64,000 nucleotides of DNA, from assembly GCF_039941195.1 (NCBI RefSeq), contig NZ_JBDVFA010000093.1, forward strand, positions 28,347-92,346, in the 5' to 3' direction. Source of the DNA: Aurantibacter_A sp039941195. GTDB taxonomy: Bacteria > Bacteroidota > Bacteroidia > Flavobacteriales > Flavobacteriaceae. This document shows positions 34,329 to 42,664 of the stretch, one piece after another. The position numbers were made by a program, and so were the translations under genes. How positions within the stretch are numbered: position 1 is the stretch's first letter; each line of letters starts with the position of its first letter. The notes beneath the pieces were generated by a model. It saw nothing but the letters and a program-made list of their open reading frames with translations, searched no databases and had not been told where the DNA came from.

Positions 34329-34964
34329 TTACTCTATTTCAATGACACTTTCATGCATATCTTTTCTGACTTTTTTAAAGTCCGCAAATATATCGTCATC
34401 GGCTCTATATCCAATAGGCATAACTAAAACAGAAGTGAGCCCTTTCTCTTTCAGTTTCAATAATTTATCATACGACTGCGGTTGAAATCCTTCCATAGGG
34501 CAAGAATCTATTTTTTCAACAGCGCAAACTGTTAAAATATTTCCCATTGCCAAATAAGCTTGATTCGTACTCCAGTTTTTAATTTGTTCAATATTTTTAT
34601 TGGAAAAACTTTCGACTAAATCATTTCTAAAGGGCTTTAAAATCTCATCACTAACCTGCCGTATTTTCTTTATTTGTTCAAAATGCTTAGAAATATAAGT
34701 GGCGTCAATTGTATCATTTATACAAAATACCAATACATGTGACGCTTGTTCTACTTGCGCTTGGTTATATGAGAAAGGTACTAATTGTTGCTGTAATTCT
34801 TTGTTACCAATAATTAGTAAACTAATTGGCTGAAGTCCGTACGAGGTTGCAGTTAGATTAAAAGCTTCTTTTACTTTTTCGATTTTCTCTTTAGCTAATA
34901 TCTTTTTTGGATCAAACTTTTTAACGGCGTACCGCCAATTCATATGTTCAATGATGTCTTTCAT
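34329..34964 (-). CDS. Nitroreductase family NAD(P)H-dependent oxidoreductase
   Basis: The 211-residue protein starts with MNWRYAVKKFDPKK, the FMN-phosphate-binding signature of the NfsB-type nitroreductases, and has AYLAMGNILTVCAVEKIDSCPMEGF, the dimer and FMN-contact region. It should be a cytoplasmic dimer that reduces nitro compounds or quinones with NAD(P)H. The physiological substrate is unknown. It precedes the DegT gene by 36 bases on the minus strand, but no shared pathway is apparent. Confidence 0.9.
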   Translation of the reverse strand: MKDIIEHMNWRYAVKKFDPKKILAKEKIEKVKEAFNLTATSYGLQPISLLIIGNKELQQQLVPFSYNQAQVEQASHVLVFCINDTIDATYISKHFEQIKKIRQVSDEILKPFRNDLVESFSNKNIEQIKNWSTNQAYLAMGNILTVCAVEKIDSCPMEGFQPQSYDKLLKLKEKGLTSVLVMPIGYRADDDIFADFKKVRKDMHESVIEIE

Positions 34965-35038
34965 AATAATATTTGAATCCCGTTATCGCGGAACGTAAAA
35001 ATTTAGTATCGAGTACTACAGAATAATAAGCTAATGGC

Positions 35039-35794
35039 TTAATTAAAAAACCACAACTTAATCGCCATGATTACAACCATCACTACTAAAAAGGATTTTA
35101 TAAAACCATCCCCTTTTTGTACTGAAAAACGACTAGCAACCCAAGCTCCGGAACCAGTACCTATGGCCAAAACTAAACCAACTAACCATATAACTTTATC
35201 ATTCAATATAAAAACAACCAGTGCAGCGGTCGAATATATAAGTACAACCATAACTTTAGTTGCATTGGCTTTAACCAATGTTAACTTATTAGTATAATGC
35301 AAAAATAATATAATTATAAATCCTAGGCCTGCATTTATAAATCCACCGTAAATACCAAAGAAAAAGAAAGCAATAATTCCTATCCACAAATGCTTTCCTA
35401 TTACTCTTTCTAATAATTCATCCGATTTAATTTTAGGCTTAAATATGATAATTAATACTACTATGATCATCACAATAGCTAGAATTCTATTAAAGGTTTC
35501 ACCCTTTATATCTACCGCAATATAAGCTCCTAAAACAGCTCCAAAAAAAGCTGATATTCCTAAATAAATATCAAACGGAAAAGTAGAAACACCTTTACTC
35601 TTAAATCCGGCAGTACCCATTAAATTCTGAATTACCACTCCTACTCTATTTGTGCCATTTGCTACACTTGGTGGTAATCCTAAAAAAATTAAGACAGGTA
35701 AAGTTAATAGTGATCCACCACCAGCAACAGTATTTATAAAACCAACAATAAAACCGACAAAAATTAAAAGCGGGTAATGGTACCATTCTTCCAT
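35039..35794 (-). CDS. TauE/SafE family sulfite/sulfoacetate exporter-like permease
   Basis: The 251-residue membrane protein has eight hydrophobic segments and the TauE/SafE features PLLIFVGFIVGFINTVAGGGSLLTLP near the N-terminus, with a related GGFINAGLGF repeat in the second half. Members export organosulfur anions such as sulfite; the substrate here is unknown. Given the exported sulfatases in this genome, sulfite or another sulfonate is possible but not shown. It is unlike the SafE-like protein in the cco cluster. It is first in the minus-strand block and diverges from the outer-membrane-like gene. Confidence 0.85.
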   Translation of the reverse strand: MEEWYHYPLLIFVGFIVGFINTVAGGGSLLTLPVLIFLGLPPSVANGTNRVGVVIQNLMGTAGFKSKGVSTFPFDIYLGISAFFGAVLGAYIAVDIKGETFNRILAIVMIIVVLIIIFKPKIKSDELLERVIGKHLWIGIIAFFFFGIYGGFINAGLGFIIILFLHYTNKLTLVKANATKVMVVLIYSTAALVVFILNDKVIWLVGLVLAIGTGSGAWVASRFSVQKGDGFIKSFLVVMVVIMAIKLWFFN

Positions 35795-35944
35795 TTTGTA
35801 AAAGTAAGCTCAAATAGAATTATAGCCTCAATTTTAATACTAAAAACCTATTAGTTAATGGTTCAATAATTTCAAATCAATAAGAATATTCTTACAAATG
35901 TCTCGTTATAGATAAAAAATATACTAATTTTACCAAACTATTGC

Positions 35945-36685
35945 ATGGCGACCAACCAAAAAGTGCAAGGATATAATTGGCTGATTTTAATACTATTACT
36001 CGTAACAAATTTAAATCTTACAGCTCAAAATGATGAGGAAAAGACTAAAATTAGCGGGTTTATAGATTTTAACGGCTATTATGACACAAGAGAGTTTAGT
36101 GTGCTTACGTACAATATACTTGCCAATATGAATAGGTTTCAGTATTTCTCGCTTACAAATTACAAAAGTGGTAAACGCTCTTTTGATTTTGAAACGAATT
36201 ATGCGGAACATAATGTAAGATATCGATTAAGTAAAACGTCGCCTTTAGATATTACGTTGCAATATGTAATGCGAAATGGAGCGGATAATGATGATTTCAG
36301 ATTCGGATTTAGAGCGCGATTACAATCAATAAAAAAAATAAGTTCTTTTTTTAAGAAGTTAAACATGAGTTATTCTATTAACCCTATGTTTATACAGTTT
36401 AGAAGAAATACAAAAACAAAATACATGTCCATAATAGAACATGTATATCGCATTAATATATCCCCCAAAACATTTAATAACCGATTATATTTAGCAGGAT
36501 TTATTGATCAAAATTTTAGTTATTTAGAAAATGGTGGTTTAGCATTTAAATATGTAAGTGAACATCAATTAGGCATTCGATTAATTAAAGAATTTTATGC
36601 CATTTTTGAGTTTAGAATTAACGATTTTCTCCCCGAAGATAACTACGGATTAGGATATGGTCTTGAATACAAAATTAATTTTTAA
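35945..36685 (+). CDS. Putative outer-membrane beta-barrel protein
   Basis: The 246-residue protein begins with an N-terminal signal sequence (NWLILILLLVTNLNLTAQ) and continues as alternating aromatic beta strands (FIDFNGYYDTREFSVLTYN, DITLQYVMRN, KLNMSYSINPMFIQF), ending GYGLEYKINF with a terminal Phe typical of outer-membrane barrels. No named family is recognised. The gene is followed after 12 bases by a binding-protein gene and then by a histidine kinase gene, so it may take part in getting a ligand to the sensor. This is inferred from order only. Confidence 0.65.
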   Translation: MATNQKVQGYNWLILILLLVTNLNLTAQNDEEKTKISGFIDFNGYYDTREFSVLTYNILANMNRFQYFSLTNYKSGKRSFDFETNYAEHNVRYRLSKTSPLDITLQYVMRNGADNDDFRFGFRARLQSIKKISSFFKKLNMSYSINPMFIQFRRNTKTKYMSIIEHVYRINISPKTFNNRLYLAGFIDQNFSYLENGGLAFKYVSEHQLGIRLIKEFYAIFEFRINDFLPEDNYGLGYGLEYKINF

Positions 36686-36697
36686 ACCAAGGGGAAT

Positions 36698-37873
36698 ATG
36701 AACACAACTTTCTTAAAAAACCAACGCTTAAAATTTATCACCAAAAACTCAAAAATACTAGGTGTTCTAGTTTTAGTAATCACACTCTACAATTGCAATA
36801 GTACTAGTGCCGAGGTAATTAATATTGGTTATATCGGTCCTTTATCAACAAGAGCGACAGATTTGGGTATACCACCTGCTAATGCTATGAAATTAGCCGT
36901 TGAACAGTACAATAAAACTAAACACGCACAGCAGCCTCAGATAAATCTTTATATGGAAGATGATAAGTGGAAAATGGAAAATGCAATACCTGCTTATCAA
37001 AAATTGAAAGCAGAACATGATATAAAGGTGTTATTTATTAGCAATACCGACGGCACAATGGCCGTACAAAACAATATATTAAAAGATGGTGTTATTGCTG
37101 TTAACCCATTAAATAGTGATGACCTACTATCCACTACCAACGAAAATACATTTAGAATAGCCAAGAAAACCGAGGAAGCCAATGGTATAATTGCCATTCG
37201 CATCATTGAATTAGGATTAAAAAAGGTACTCTTTTTACAATATCCTAACGATTTTATGACCAGAGCGACCAATGCAGCAATCGATATTTTAAAAGAAGCT
37301 AATGTAGCCTATAAAGTAGTCACAGCCAATATAGGAGCAGTAGATTTTAAAGAAGAAATGGCAGAAGCTAAAGAAGAAGGTTTTGATGCTTTAGTTTTCT
37401 TTGGGTACAAGGAATTTGGTTATGCTATGAAACAAGCACGTGATGCAGGAATCACAGCTCCATTTTTCGGATCTACAGTTTTATTAGATCCAGAGTATTA
37501 TGATAATTCTGAAGGCGCCATTGTAGGTACAGAATGTTGTTATTTTACCCCAGCTGATGGCAATTTTGTGCTAGCAAATAAGTTTATAGAACAGTATGAA
37601 GACATGTACAACAAAAAACCAACCTCAGTTTGGCCAGCAATGCAAGCATATGATGCCATGAATTTGGTATTGAATCAATTAGGAGATTTAAAAGACGGAA
37701 TGCATGAATCCTTAACTTTAAGTGATATGTTACGTGATAAAATGAAAAAGGTAAGATATTATCAAGGCGTTTGTGGAAATTTATTAATCGCTGAAAATGG
37801 GTCTTCAAAAGGGATTTATTTTTCACTTTACCAATATGAGTCTAAAGGTAATTTGGTACAAGTAAGGCGTTAA
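36698..37873 (+). CDS. ABC-type ligand-binding lipoprotein (branched-chain amino acid type)
   Basis: The 391-residue protein has a hydrophobic signal ending at YNC33NST, a lipoprotein site, followed by EVINIGYIGPLSTRATDLG, the start of a type I periplasmic binding fold as in LivJ. The two-lobed domain continues through LKKVLFLQYPNDFMTRATNAA and the region around GFDALVFFGYKEFG. LivJ-like proteins bind amino acids, amides, urea or aromatic acids. No LivHMGF permease genes follow; instead a histidine kinase gene starts 13 bases later. It is more likely a sensor receptor than a transport component. Confidence 0.88.
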   Translation: MNTTFLKNQRLKFITKNSKILGVLVLVITLYNCNSTSAEVINIGYIGPLSTRATDLGIPPANAMKLAVEQYNKTKHAQQPQINLYMEDDKWKMENAIPAYQKLKAEHDIKVLFISNTDGTMAVQNNILKDGVIAVNPLNSDDLLSTTNENTFRIAKKTEEANGIIAIRIIELGLKKVLFLQYPNDFMTRATNAAIDILKEANVAYKVVTANIGAVDFKEEMAEAKEEGFDALVFFGYKEFGYAMKQARDAGITAPFFGSTVLLDPEYYDNSEGAIVGTECCYFTPADGNFVLANKFIEQYEDMYNKKPTSVWPAMQAYDAMNLVLNQLGDLKDGMHESLTLSDMLRDKMKKVRYYQGVCGNLLIAENGSSKGIYFSLYQYESKGNLVQVRR

Positions 37874-37885
37874 TAATATGAAGAT

Positions 37886-39388
37886 TTGAGAAATATAAAG
37901 ACTAAGCTAATAATTGCCTTTGGTACTACCATTACTGTCCTCCTATTGGTAATGGTGCTGAAATCTTTATATTCAAAAAAGGCCGAAAAAATCCAAAATG
38001 AAATTGATGTAAGAATTGAACCTGCCATAGAAATTTTAGATGCTTATCGCTCCTATAATAATGAATTGTATTTAATATCACTAAACAAAATTTCAACGGC
38101 CAAAAGCGATAAATTAACCAATCGCATGAAAATTATTACTGAGGTTGAACTGCCACATTTAAATAAAATGGCGTTCGATCTAGTTGCAACTTTCCATACT
38201 GATAATCCTGAATTCTCCGCTTTTAGTAAAATAATAGGCATTACTGATAATGCCATTATTAATGTAAAGGATATGTTTATTATTCTTCAAACCAAAAACG
38301 ATTATGCTAAAATCGAAAAGCTTACCGTTTCTTCATCATTATTAAGAGATAAAATAGCACTGCAATTTAACGAGATTGACCACCTAGTATCTGCTTTACA
38401 ATTTGATTTTAATCAAGAAAATAAAATTAAAAGAGCAGAACTTTCTAAACAATTAGTCAATCTTAATAAAATAATAATTTTATCTGGTACGGTCGCTATA
38501 TTAATTAGCCTATTAGTAGCCTATAGAACAATACGGTCTATTGTTAACCCGATTAAAATTTTACAAGAAGGTGCAAAAAGAATTAGTGAAGGTGATTATA
38601 ATTATCGTGTAGCATTAAATGGAAAAGATGAATTAAACGAGCTTGGAGATACTTTTAATACTATGGCCGACTCGTTAAGTAATAGTTTTGAACATATTAA
38701 TAGTAAGAATAAAGAATTAGAACAATTTGTTTATATCGCTTCTCACGATTTACAAGAACCCTTACGAACTATTAGCAGTTTTTCACAATTATTGGATAAA
38801 CAGTATAACGGCCAATTAGATGAAACTGGTAATCAAAGTTTGCATTTTATTTCGCAAGCAACTTCGCGTATGCAATATTTAGTAAAAGATTTAATGGACT
38901 ACAGTCGCTTAGGAAGTGATAAATATACTGAACTTATTGATTGTGATGAATTACTGTTAGGTGTACAAAACGATTTATCAGAATTAGTAAAAGATACCAA
39001 AACCAATTTAGTGATTAATAAACTACCTGAAGTTTCAGGATATAAAACTTCTTTAGGGCTGTTATTTCAAAACTTGATTAATAATGCGATGAAGTTCCAG
39101 AACCCTGGGGTTAAACCTACGGTAGAAGTATTTATGATGGAAGATCCAGTTTTTTGGAAATTTGGTATTAAGGATAACGGTATTGGTATTGCACCACAGC
39201 ACCAAGAAAAAATATTCTCCATTTTTAAACGTCTACATACTAAAAAGGCATACGAAGGAACGGGTATTGGACTTGCTCATTGTCTAAAAATTGTAGAAAT
39301 GCATGGAGGTTCCATCCATGTAGAGTCCGAAATTAATAAGGGAAGTACGTTTTATTTCACTTTAGCAAAGAAGTTACTCGATGGTTGA
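37886..39388 (+). CDS. Membrane sensor histidine kinase with HAMP domain
   Basis: The gene starts with TTG at 37886; the only nearby ATG (37878) is out of frame. The 500-residue protein has a membrane segment at about 8-26, a periplasmic helical sensor of about 165 residues, a second segment at about 193-213, a HAMP domain, then HisKA with His287 in ASHDLQEPLRTI, and the HATPase boxes (NNAMKF, DNGIGI, GTGIGLAHCLKI). The ASHDLQEP form is that of phytochrome-type kinases common in Bacteroidetes. It has no receiver or DNA-binding domain, so a separate regulator is needed and none is adjacent. It follows a binding-protein lipoprotein gene and should receive its signal. Confidence 0.9.
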   Translation: MRNIKTKLIIAFGTTITVLLLVMVLKSLYSKKAEKIQNEIDVRIEPAIEILDAYRSYNNELYLISLNKISTAKSDKLTNRMKIITEVELPHLNKMAFDLVATFHTDNPEFSAFSKIIGITDNAIINVKDMFIILQTKNDYAKIEKLTVSSSLLRDKIALQFNEIDHLVSALQFDFNQENKIKRAELSKQLVNLNKIIILSGTVAILISLLVAYRTIRSIVNPIKILQEGAKRISEGDYNYRVALNGKDELNELGDTFNTMADSLSNSFEHINSKNKELEQFVYIASHDLQEPLRTISSFSQLLDKQYNGQLDETGNQSLHFISQATSRMQYLVKDLMDYSRLGSDKYTELIDCDELLLGVQNDLSELVKDTKTNLVINKLPEVSGYKTSLGLLFQNLINNAMKFQNPGVKPTVEVFMMEDPVFWKFGIKDNGIGIAPQHQEKIFSIFKRLHTKKAYEGTGIGLAHCLKIVEMHGGSIHVESEINKGSTFYFTLAKKLLDG

Positions 39389-39511
39389 AAAGCCCTAAAA
39401 CATTGGTCGGAGTCATCATTCAATTGGTGCAAATAGCACACATTTAAAAAAAAATAGCATTATCTATAAAAATAAACTGAAACAACCTTTTACCGAATTG
39501 AAAAAGGTTGT

Positions 39512-39519
39512 TATATTTG
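39512..39519 (+). promoter_or_regulatory. Candidate tRNA-Ser promoter -7 box (TATATTTG)
   Basis: This is an exact TAnnTTTG match, 11 bases before the mature tRNA 5' end, as expected for a tRNA promoter. It lies at the foot of an inverted repeat AACAACC/GGTTGTT (39481-39512), which probably ends the preceding transcript. Confidence 0.55.
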
Positions 39520-39530
39520 CAACCGCTAAA

Positions 39531-39615
39531 GGAGGAATGGCAGAGTGGTCGAATGCACCAGTCTTGAAAACTGGCGAGGGTCACACCTCCGGGGGTTCGA
39601 ATCCCTCTTCCTCCG
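39531..39615 (+). tRNA. tRNA-Ser (anticodon TGA)
   Basis: The acceptor GGAGGAA (39531-39537) pairs with TTCCTCC (39608-39614), followed by discriminator G. The anticodon arm CCAGT-CTTGAAA-ACTGG places TGA at 39565-39567, which reads UCA and related Ser codons. A long variable arm (GAGG/CCTC) and a normal T arm with TTCGAAT fit tRNA-Ser. CCA is not encoded. Confidence 0.97.
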
Positions 39616-39618
39616 CAG

Positions 39619-39654
39619 AAAACCCCAAAACAGCAATGTTTATGGGGTTTTTTA
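39619..39654 (+). terminator. Terminator after tRNA-Ser
   Basis: AAAACCCC (39619-39626) pairs with GGGGTTTT (39644-39651), followed by T residues, three bases after the tRNA end. Confidence 0.8.
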
Positions 39655-39726
39655 TTACAAAATGTTAATCTTCAAAAGATAAGAAGTTACATATACAGAA
39701 CAGGATGATAAGGGAAAACAGAAGGT

Positions 39727-39741
39727 AATCTCTCTTCCTCC
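39727..39741 (+). repeat. Copy of the tRNA-Ser 3' end (possible att scar)
   Basis: AATCTCTCTTCCTCC matches the tRNA tail AATCCCTCTTCCTCC at 14 of 15 bases and lies about 126 bases downstream of it. It is followed, like the tRNA, by a hairpin terminator. It may be an attachment-site scar of an integrated element or the tail of a lost tRNA gene. Confidence 0.55.
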
Positions 39742-39750
39742 ATCAAAAGG

Positions 39751-39779
39751 AAACCTATAACGAAAATTATAGGTTTTTT
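39751..39779 (+). terminator. Terminator-like hairpin, repeat copy A
   Basis: AAACCTATAA (39751-39760) pairs with TTATAGGTTT (39767-39776), followed by T residues. The hairpin and its flank (from 39741) match copy B at 40985-41014 at about 37 of 41 bases, although no gene ends just before it. Confidence 0.75.
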
Positions 39780-39894
39780 TGATTTATAGATATCCATAAT
39801 AGTTTTGAAATCTTAATTATGGAATTAGTTTAAAAAAAACTAGTCTTAACAAATTTTTATATCCAACAGTTAGGTAGTTTTAATGTTATCGCCA

Positions 39895-39902
39895 TAATTT
39901 TG
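39895..39902 (+). promoter_or_regulatory. Candidate promoter -7 box (TAATTTTG)
   Basis: This is an exact TAnnTTTG match, 12 bases before the ATG of the 131-residue hypothetical gene. It would give an almost leaderless transcript. Confidence 0.45.
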
Positions 39903-39914
39903 GCCTCCATAATT

Positions 39915-40310
39915 ATGAAAGCAGTTTTAAAATACCTTTTTGCACTTTGCCTGTTTATCAGCGGCAATCAAATATCGACTCATCAAAATGATGAAAACGG
40001 GCTTTTAACTGCTGTTGAAAACCAACAAACAGGTAGGGGTTTAGATAGTGAGGTAAGTAGTATTAGACTTAATATCAAAGCTAAATCACTACTGCCAACG
40101 GCTGTGGTCTTACCAGCTGCAAAAATATCTAAGTTTGGCAATGAAGAAGAACAATCAACGAACCTAAGGTTATATCCTAACCATTCAAGATTCCATTTAG
40201 CATTAGATAACACTTTTTTTAGTTATAACAGTTTAGGCTCAATATTCAAAAAGCGCCATACGTTCTCATCCTATAGAAGGTATCTACTTTTTGAAGTATT
40301 TAGAATATAA
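39915..40310 (+). CDS. Hypothetical exported protein, 131 aa
   Basis: The start at 39915 (MKAVLKYLFALCLFISG) gives an N-terminal hydrophobic segment resembling a signal peptide; a TTG at 39900 overlaps the promoter box and is unlikely. The rest is polar with no Cys after the leader, including RGLDSEVSSIRLNIKAK and basic patches near the C-terminus (FKKRHTFSSYRRY). No domain is recognised. It lies between the two related terminator hairpins downstream of tRNA-Ser, so it may be part of an inserted segment. Confidence 0.55.
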   Translation: MKAVLKYLFALCLFISGNQISTHQNDENGLLTAVENQQTGRGLDSEVSSIRLNIKAKSLLPTAVVLPAAKISKFGNEEEQSTNLRLYPNHSRFHLALDNTFFSYNSLGSIFKKRHTFSSYRRYLLFEVFRI

Positions 40311-40494
40311 TATTTCTTCCTTTATACAATTCGAACTTTACTTATTGTCTTTACTCTTTTTTTGAGAAATCGAAATAAGCTAGAAAGACATGTGCTTGCA
40401 TTTTTTGTCGCGATAATAATCTAAAAATTGACAAGTAAATTCGACTATAAAACGAACATTTCTCAATACTACAAAACATATTAAAACACCTATA

Positions 40495-40971
40495 ATGGAT
40501 ACAAATCTAATATTGGTAAGTGCGTTTATAATTGCACTTATCTTCGTCCCAATATTTTTATTAATCAGAGTTGGTAATACCAACAAAAGAAAGTTACGTC
40601 AAAGATGCAATACAATAGCCGTTAAAAACGGATTAAAAATATCGGAAAAAGAATTTTGGGGTAATGCGATTATTGCGATAGACTTAAAAAATCAAAAGTT
40701 GTTGTTTTTACGTTACGAAAACGAGTCATTTGAAGAAAATATAATTGACTTAACAAACTATAAAGAATGCAATATAAATGCTGTATATAGTAGAGCCAAG
40801 ACAAAATACAAGAAAGCTAATATTTTGGAAAAAGTTGACCTACAAGTTGACTATAATGGCAATAACACTGCTATAAAGACTCTAAATTTTTACGATAATA
40901 ATCGGCTATATGGTGAAAATCTGGAACTATTGAGAGCAGAAAAATGGAAGAAAATTATTAAAAATTCATAA
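40495..40971 (+). CDS. Hypothetical membrane-anchored protein, 158 aa
   Basis: The protein has one N-terminal membrane segment (about 5-25, ILVSAFIIALIFVPIFLLI), followed by a basic stretch (NTNKRKLRQR) that keeps the rest in the cytoplasm, and a mixed alpha/beta domain (EFWGNAIIAIDLKNQKLLFL). I do not recognise a family. It ends at terminator hairpin copy B. Together with the 131-residue gene upstream it fills the segment bracketed by the two terminator copies. Confidence 0.6.
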   Translation: MDTNLILVSAFIIALIFVPIFLLIRVGNTNKRKLRQRCNTIAVKNGLKISEKEFWGNAIIAIDLKNQKLLFLRYENESFEENIIDLTNYKECNINAVYSRAKTKYKKANILEKVDLQVDYNGNNTAIKTLNFYDNNRLYGENLELLRAEKWKKIIKNS

Positions 40972-40984
40972 TCTCCACCAAAAG

Positions 40985-41014
40985 AAAACCTATATCGAAA
41001 GTTATAGGTTTTTT
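40985..41014 (+). terminator. Terminator hairpin, repeat copy B
   Basis: AAAACCTATA (40985-40994) pairs with TATAGGTTTT (41003-41012), then T residues. It ends the 158-residue hypothetical gene. Hairpin and flank are a close copy of 39741-39777. Confidence 0.8.
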
Positions 41015-41165
41015 GTTTTATATAATTCACCTATCTTCAAATTATATAATAATGAAGCCAACCAAAGTTCTTATTCAAAAGGATAAATAATTACGGCTAT
41101 TGACTAAGACAGAACAACTAGGTTCTGAATTAACAACCTGAAAAACCAAAAAATTGAAATTACCA

Positions 41166-42626
41166 ATGCACAAAATACTACTGATTTTCATTACCCTCTG
41201 TCTGCTCAATTTCCATACTAGTATTGCACAGTCCAACGGAAAAAACAAAAAGCCCAATGTACTTTTCATTATAGCTGATGATTTAACAGCAACGGCAATT
41301 TCTTCTTATGAAAACCAAGCTATTCATACGCCCCACATCGATGCACTAGCTGCACAGGGAACACGCTATACCAAAACATACACGCAATATCCTGTTTGTG
41401 GTCCTTCACGAGCATCTTTGCTTTTTGGTTACTACCCCAACGCAACACAAACCTTTGGTTATGTAAGTGGAAGAGAAAATGTTGGTCCTGCTCGCAAATC
41501 CTTACCACAAGTTTTTAAAGACAACGGGTATTATACAGCGAGAGTAAGTAAAATTTATCATATGGGTGTACCCATAGATATTGAAAAAGGATCTAACGGT
41601 AAAGATGACGAAGCCTCATGGACCGAACGTTTTAATAGTCAAGGGCCTGAATGGCAAGCAAAAGGAGATGCCGAATTGGTACAAAACAATCCGTATGGAA
41701 AACTTCCTAGAAAAGGCGGTAATGTTATGACTATCGTTAAAGCCGATGGTGATGATTTAGAACATTCCGATGGTAAAACAGCACAAAAAGCTTCTGAATT
41801 ACTTCGCAAACATAAAAACGAACCTTTCTTTTTAGCGGTCGGTTTAGTGCGCCCACATGTACCCTTTGTTGCCCCTAAAAAATACTTTGAACCTTATCCA
41901 CCACAACAAATTGTTTTACCGCCAAAGGTGGAAAATGATTGGGATGATATTCCTGCAAGGGGAATTAATTATGTTACAAGTGTAAATGGGCATATGTCTG
42001 AAGAACAAGAAAGAAAAGCTGTGGCCGCATATTATGCATCCGTTGCATACATGGACGCCCAAATAGGGGAAATTTTAAAGACTTTAAATGAGGAAGGATT
42101 AGCAGATAATACGATAGTTGTTTTTACCTCGGACCACGGTTTTCATTTAGGAGAACATCGGTTTTGGATGAAAGTTAGTTTGCATGAAGAGTCTGTTCGT
42201 GTACCTATGATTATTAAAGTACCAGGGAAATCTCCGGCAGTATGTAATTCGTTTACAGAATTACTAGACCTCTACCCTACTTTAACCGATTTAGCTGGCC
42301 TTAAAAACAACAAACATTTACAAGGAAAAAGTATTAAGACTACGTTAGACAATCCGTTACATTCGGTACGGGATATGGCTTTTTCTGTAAGTCAGGGTGG
42401 GCAATCTTTTTTAGTGCGAACAGACAAATGGGCATATATTCAATACGACGAAGATGCTGGTTCTGGGATGGAGTTATTTGATATGGACTTGGATCCAAAA
42501 CAGTATAATAATTTAGCGCCTAATCCTAAATATAGTATTGTATTAAAAGAAATGCAGCAAAAGCTAAAAAAGAAATTAGCAACAGTTAGGACTAATGATT
42601 TGGGTATTAACTATGAGAGTAAATAG
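41166..42626 (+). CDS. Exported sulfatase (iduronate-2-sulfatase-like)
   Basis: The start at 41166 (MHKILLIFITLC) gives a signal peptide ending near SIAQ; a TTG at 41154 adds four residues. The 486-residue enzyme has the metal-binding ADDLT (Asp38, Asp39), the formylglycine site Cys78 in VCGPSRA (the C-x-P-S-R core), and FTSDHGFHLGEH near residue 325. This is the S1-type formylglycine sulfatase pattern closest to iduronate-2-sulfatases. Activation needs a formylglycine-generating or anaerobic sulfatase-maturating enzyme, not seen in the window. It should remove sulfate from polysaccharides in the periplasm. A sialidase-like gene follows 38 bases later. Confidence 0.92.
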   Translation: MHKILLIFITLCLLNFHTSIAQSNGKNKKPNVLFIIADDLTATAISSYENQAIHTPHIDALAAQGTRYTKTYTQYPVCGPSRASLLFGYYPNATQTFGYVSGRENVGPARKSLPQVFKDNGYYTARVSKIYHMGVPIDIEKGSNGKDDEASWTERFNSQGPEWQAKGDAELVQNNPYGKLPRKGGNVMTIVKADGDDLEHSDGKTAQKASELLRKHKNEPFFLAVGLVRPHVPFVAPKKYFEPYPPQQIVLPPKVENDWDDIPARGINYVTSVNGHMSEEQERKAVAAYYASVAYMDAQIGEILKTLNEEGLADNTIVVFTSDHGFHLGEHRFWMKVSLHEESVRVPMIIKVPGKSPAVCNSFTELLDLYPTLTDLAGLKNNKHLQGKSIKTTLDNPLHSVRDMAFSVSQGGQSFLVRTDKWAYIQYDEDAGSGMELFDMDLDPKQYNNLAPNPKYSIVLKEMQQKLKKKLATVRTNDLGINYESK

Positions 42627-42664
42627 TTAATCCTAATTGAGACACTTAACAAATAATATTAAAA

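Noticed and set aside
37878..37888. ATG at 37878 as the start of the histidine kinase gene
   Set aside because: It reads ATG AAG ATT TGA and stops at once; the in-frame TTG at 37886 is used instead.
40380..40586. 68-residue minus-strand open frame before the 158-residue gene
   Set aside because: It overlaps the membrane segment of the real gene on the other strand; its own hydrophobic part is the mirror of it. The C-terminal part is unusual, but nothing supports expression.
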